Assembly (NCBI GenBank): GCA_025350385.1
Contig: JANXXZ010000472.1
Location: 1-7,839 of the forward strand
DNA from: Bacteroidales bacterium
Lineage (GTDB): Bacteria > Bacteroidota > Bacteroidia > Bacteroidales > UBA4417
DNA: 7,839 nt
Reading direction: 5' to 3'
This document shows positions 7,801 through 7,839 of this stretch, in pieces (within the stretch, counting starts at the first letter, position 1; each line of letters begins with the position of its first letter). Below the pieces are notes generated by a model. It ran no database searches. It was not told where the DNA came from and saw only the letters and a list, made by a program, of their open reading frames with translations. A program made the translations under genes and the position numbers.

Positions 7801-7839
7801 GGAACATTTCTTTCTTCAATCATGCGGCCGAAAGGATAT
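4812..7839 (+). CDS. Large membrane sensor: PDC/Cache-like and CHASE-like domains with multiple PAS (3' part outside window)
   Basis: The frame is open from the ATG at 4812 to the window end (1009 codons). Residues 1-49 are a charged cytosolic tail. TM1 is about 50-67. Residues 69-224 are an extracytoplasmic PDC/Cache-like sensor (FLYLMGRNASGKVFFYLDT, then a WGTWVTVIVPLTDPLTGE-like block and LGMDMDA). TM2 is about 227-249, followed by a short basic loop and TM3 at about 267-282. Residues 288-545 resemble a CHASE domain (early FDFRDIELEGLANYY, then IPLVQAWGWIPAV). TM4 is about 557-578 and is followed by basic IRRREK, in line with the positive-inside rule. PAS domains are at about 598-718, 724-842 and 846-968, and a fourth starts at about 973. 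PAC motifs include INDITERK and VFDITNRK. The output domain lies beyond the window; a histidine kinase is likely but a GGDEF domain cannot be excluded. The start overlaps an upstream stop as TAATG. No close Shine-Dalgarno is visible. The signal sensed is unknown. Confidence 0.92.
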   Translation, partial: MKKQTETAVQRQEIKVQDNHKRTVKTEALPENNPALQKDPSKFLKATGRFRIAVAVAILLVAGGLGTSWKMKQADREMRQDLLQQAQLIEQAMNLDLVRMITGANLNRNAEAYKRIREQLSVIRQTNQNCRFLYLMGRNASGKVFFYLDTDENKPAKSGEIYPDASGKLYAVFDSGNPFVEGPLPDAWGTWVTVIVPLTDPLTGEQIAVLGMDMDAGAWKWAVARTTLPILFLTFSLITILLISAYLLKMRSKLTGSSPRWMRQIEPAIVIAVGITVTLFFSKAAYDKVSYERAESFKALALSKTANLANDLFDFRDIELEGLANYYNGSEKVTKKEFLEFTKYLTRIPLVQAWGWIPAVSDYNKVSFELLVRSEGMSGFEIWQNDKQGKRVKASGRAMYFPELRVAPLEENEGEIGYDFGSEPSGSSTIEMAIRTGLTSGSEPENLLQGKVSQKVLLIFKPLYYNKKPDDLSGFVFARLKLGTLLKTTNPDQAASIDLNILHKDKAPELVSTSRETGTNLNSELKLTRPVFAFGKVFTVTASAGPEFVTMHPLRAGWLMVLIGLLLTFTLTILITAGIRRREKLQLLVSDRTSELKDSETKFRNLFENSPVGNSISGIDESMHVNKSFCEIVGYTEEELRLKKWSDITYPDDIQLSADKALAIMEGKINVARFEKRYVHKNGSIVWTDLSTYLQRNKKGDPQFFITTINDITERKQVEEALKESENLYRNLIERMPDGVYKSTPEGRFVKVNPAMVNMLGYESEKELLAIDIKTQLYFDPLVRESLVLAEMFEEMGIYQLRKKDGSGIWVEDHGWYNVDEQGKILFHEGILRDVSNRLEAEEKLRESEARFKSYFELSLAGIAISSPTTGWIEVNDHLCEMLGYSWEELKRMTWSELTYPDDLLLDVEQFNQVIAGEIDGYSLDKRFICKNGEIIWTSMSVRGVRSADGKTDYLIGMVFDITNRKRVEKALHAEESRLRAITDSVQDAILMITPEGNISFFNHAAERI

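Overview
This window looks like chromosomal DNA from an environmental member of the Bacteroidota. That is inference, based on four things: moderate GC coding DNA with AT-rich spacers, start codons mostly without a clear Shine-Dalgarno sequence, long multi-PAS sensory proteins, and dispersed palindromic repeats of a kind I associate with that phylum. No rRNA or single-copy marker gene is present to confirm it.

Left block (1-3262), all on the minus strand, is a signalling cassette. In transcription order it has a stand-alone Rcp1-type receiver (2816-3262), a REC-PAS-PAS-PAS protein with no kinase or DNA-binding domain (988-2838), and, after a 152-bp spacer, a PAS/coiled-coil histidine kinase of the HisKA_3 type (835 to beyond base 1). 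The kinase is cut by the window edge immediately after its H-box Glu-Ile-His-Asp-Glu. The first two genes overlap or nearly touch, so they are probably co-transcribed. The kinase may belong to the same unit or have its own promoter.

Centre (3263-4811) is about 1.5 kb without an intact gene. It holds a perfect 11-bp-arm palindrome and an imperfect second copy 762 bp away in the same orientation, two GC-rich CTGCC/GGCAG hairpins, a TGTAGC/GCTACA inverted repeat, and a 181-bp MITE-like element (4161-4341) with perfect 12-bp terminal inverted repeats and one strong hairpin in each half. After it lies a stretch (about 4393-4812) that reads like a decayed small gene. Its last reading frame ends in a TAATG overlap with the next gene.

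Right block (4812-7839), plus strand, is the first 1009 codons of a very large membrane sensor. It has a cytosolic tail, TM1, a PDC/Cache-like extracytoplasmic domain, TM2, TM3, a CHASE-like second extracytoplasmic domain, TM4, then three complete PAS domains and the start of a fourth. It is open to the window end, and its output domain (probably a histidine kinase) lies outside.

Taken together, the window holds two divergently oriented phosphorelay loci separated by a repeat-rich spacer. The components are individually familiar. The more unusual points are the output-less REC-PAS3 protein paired with a single-domain receiver and a HisKA_3 kinase, the double extracytoplasmic sensor, and the nested inverted-repeat element.
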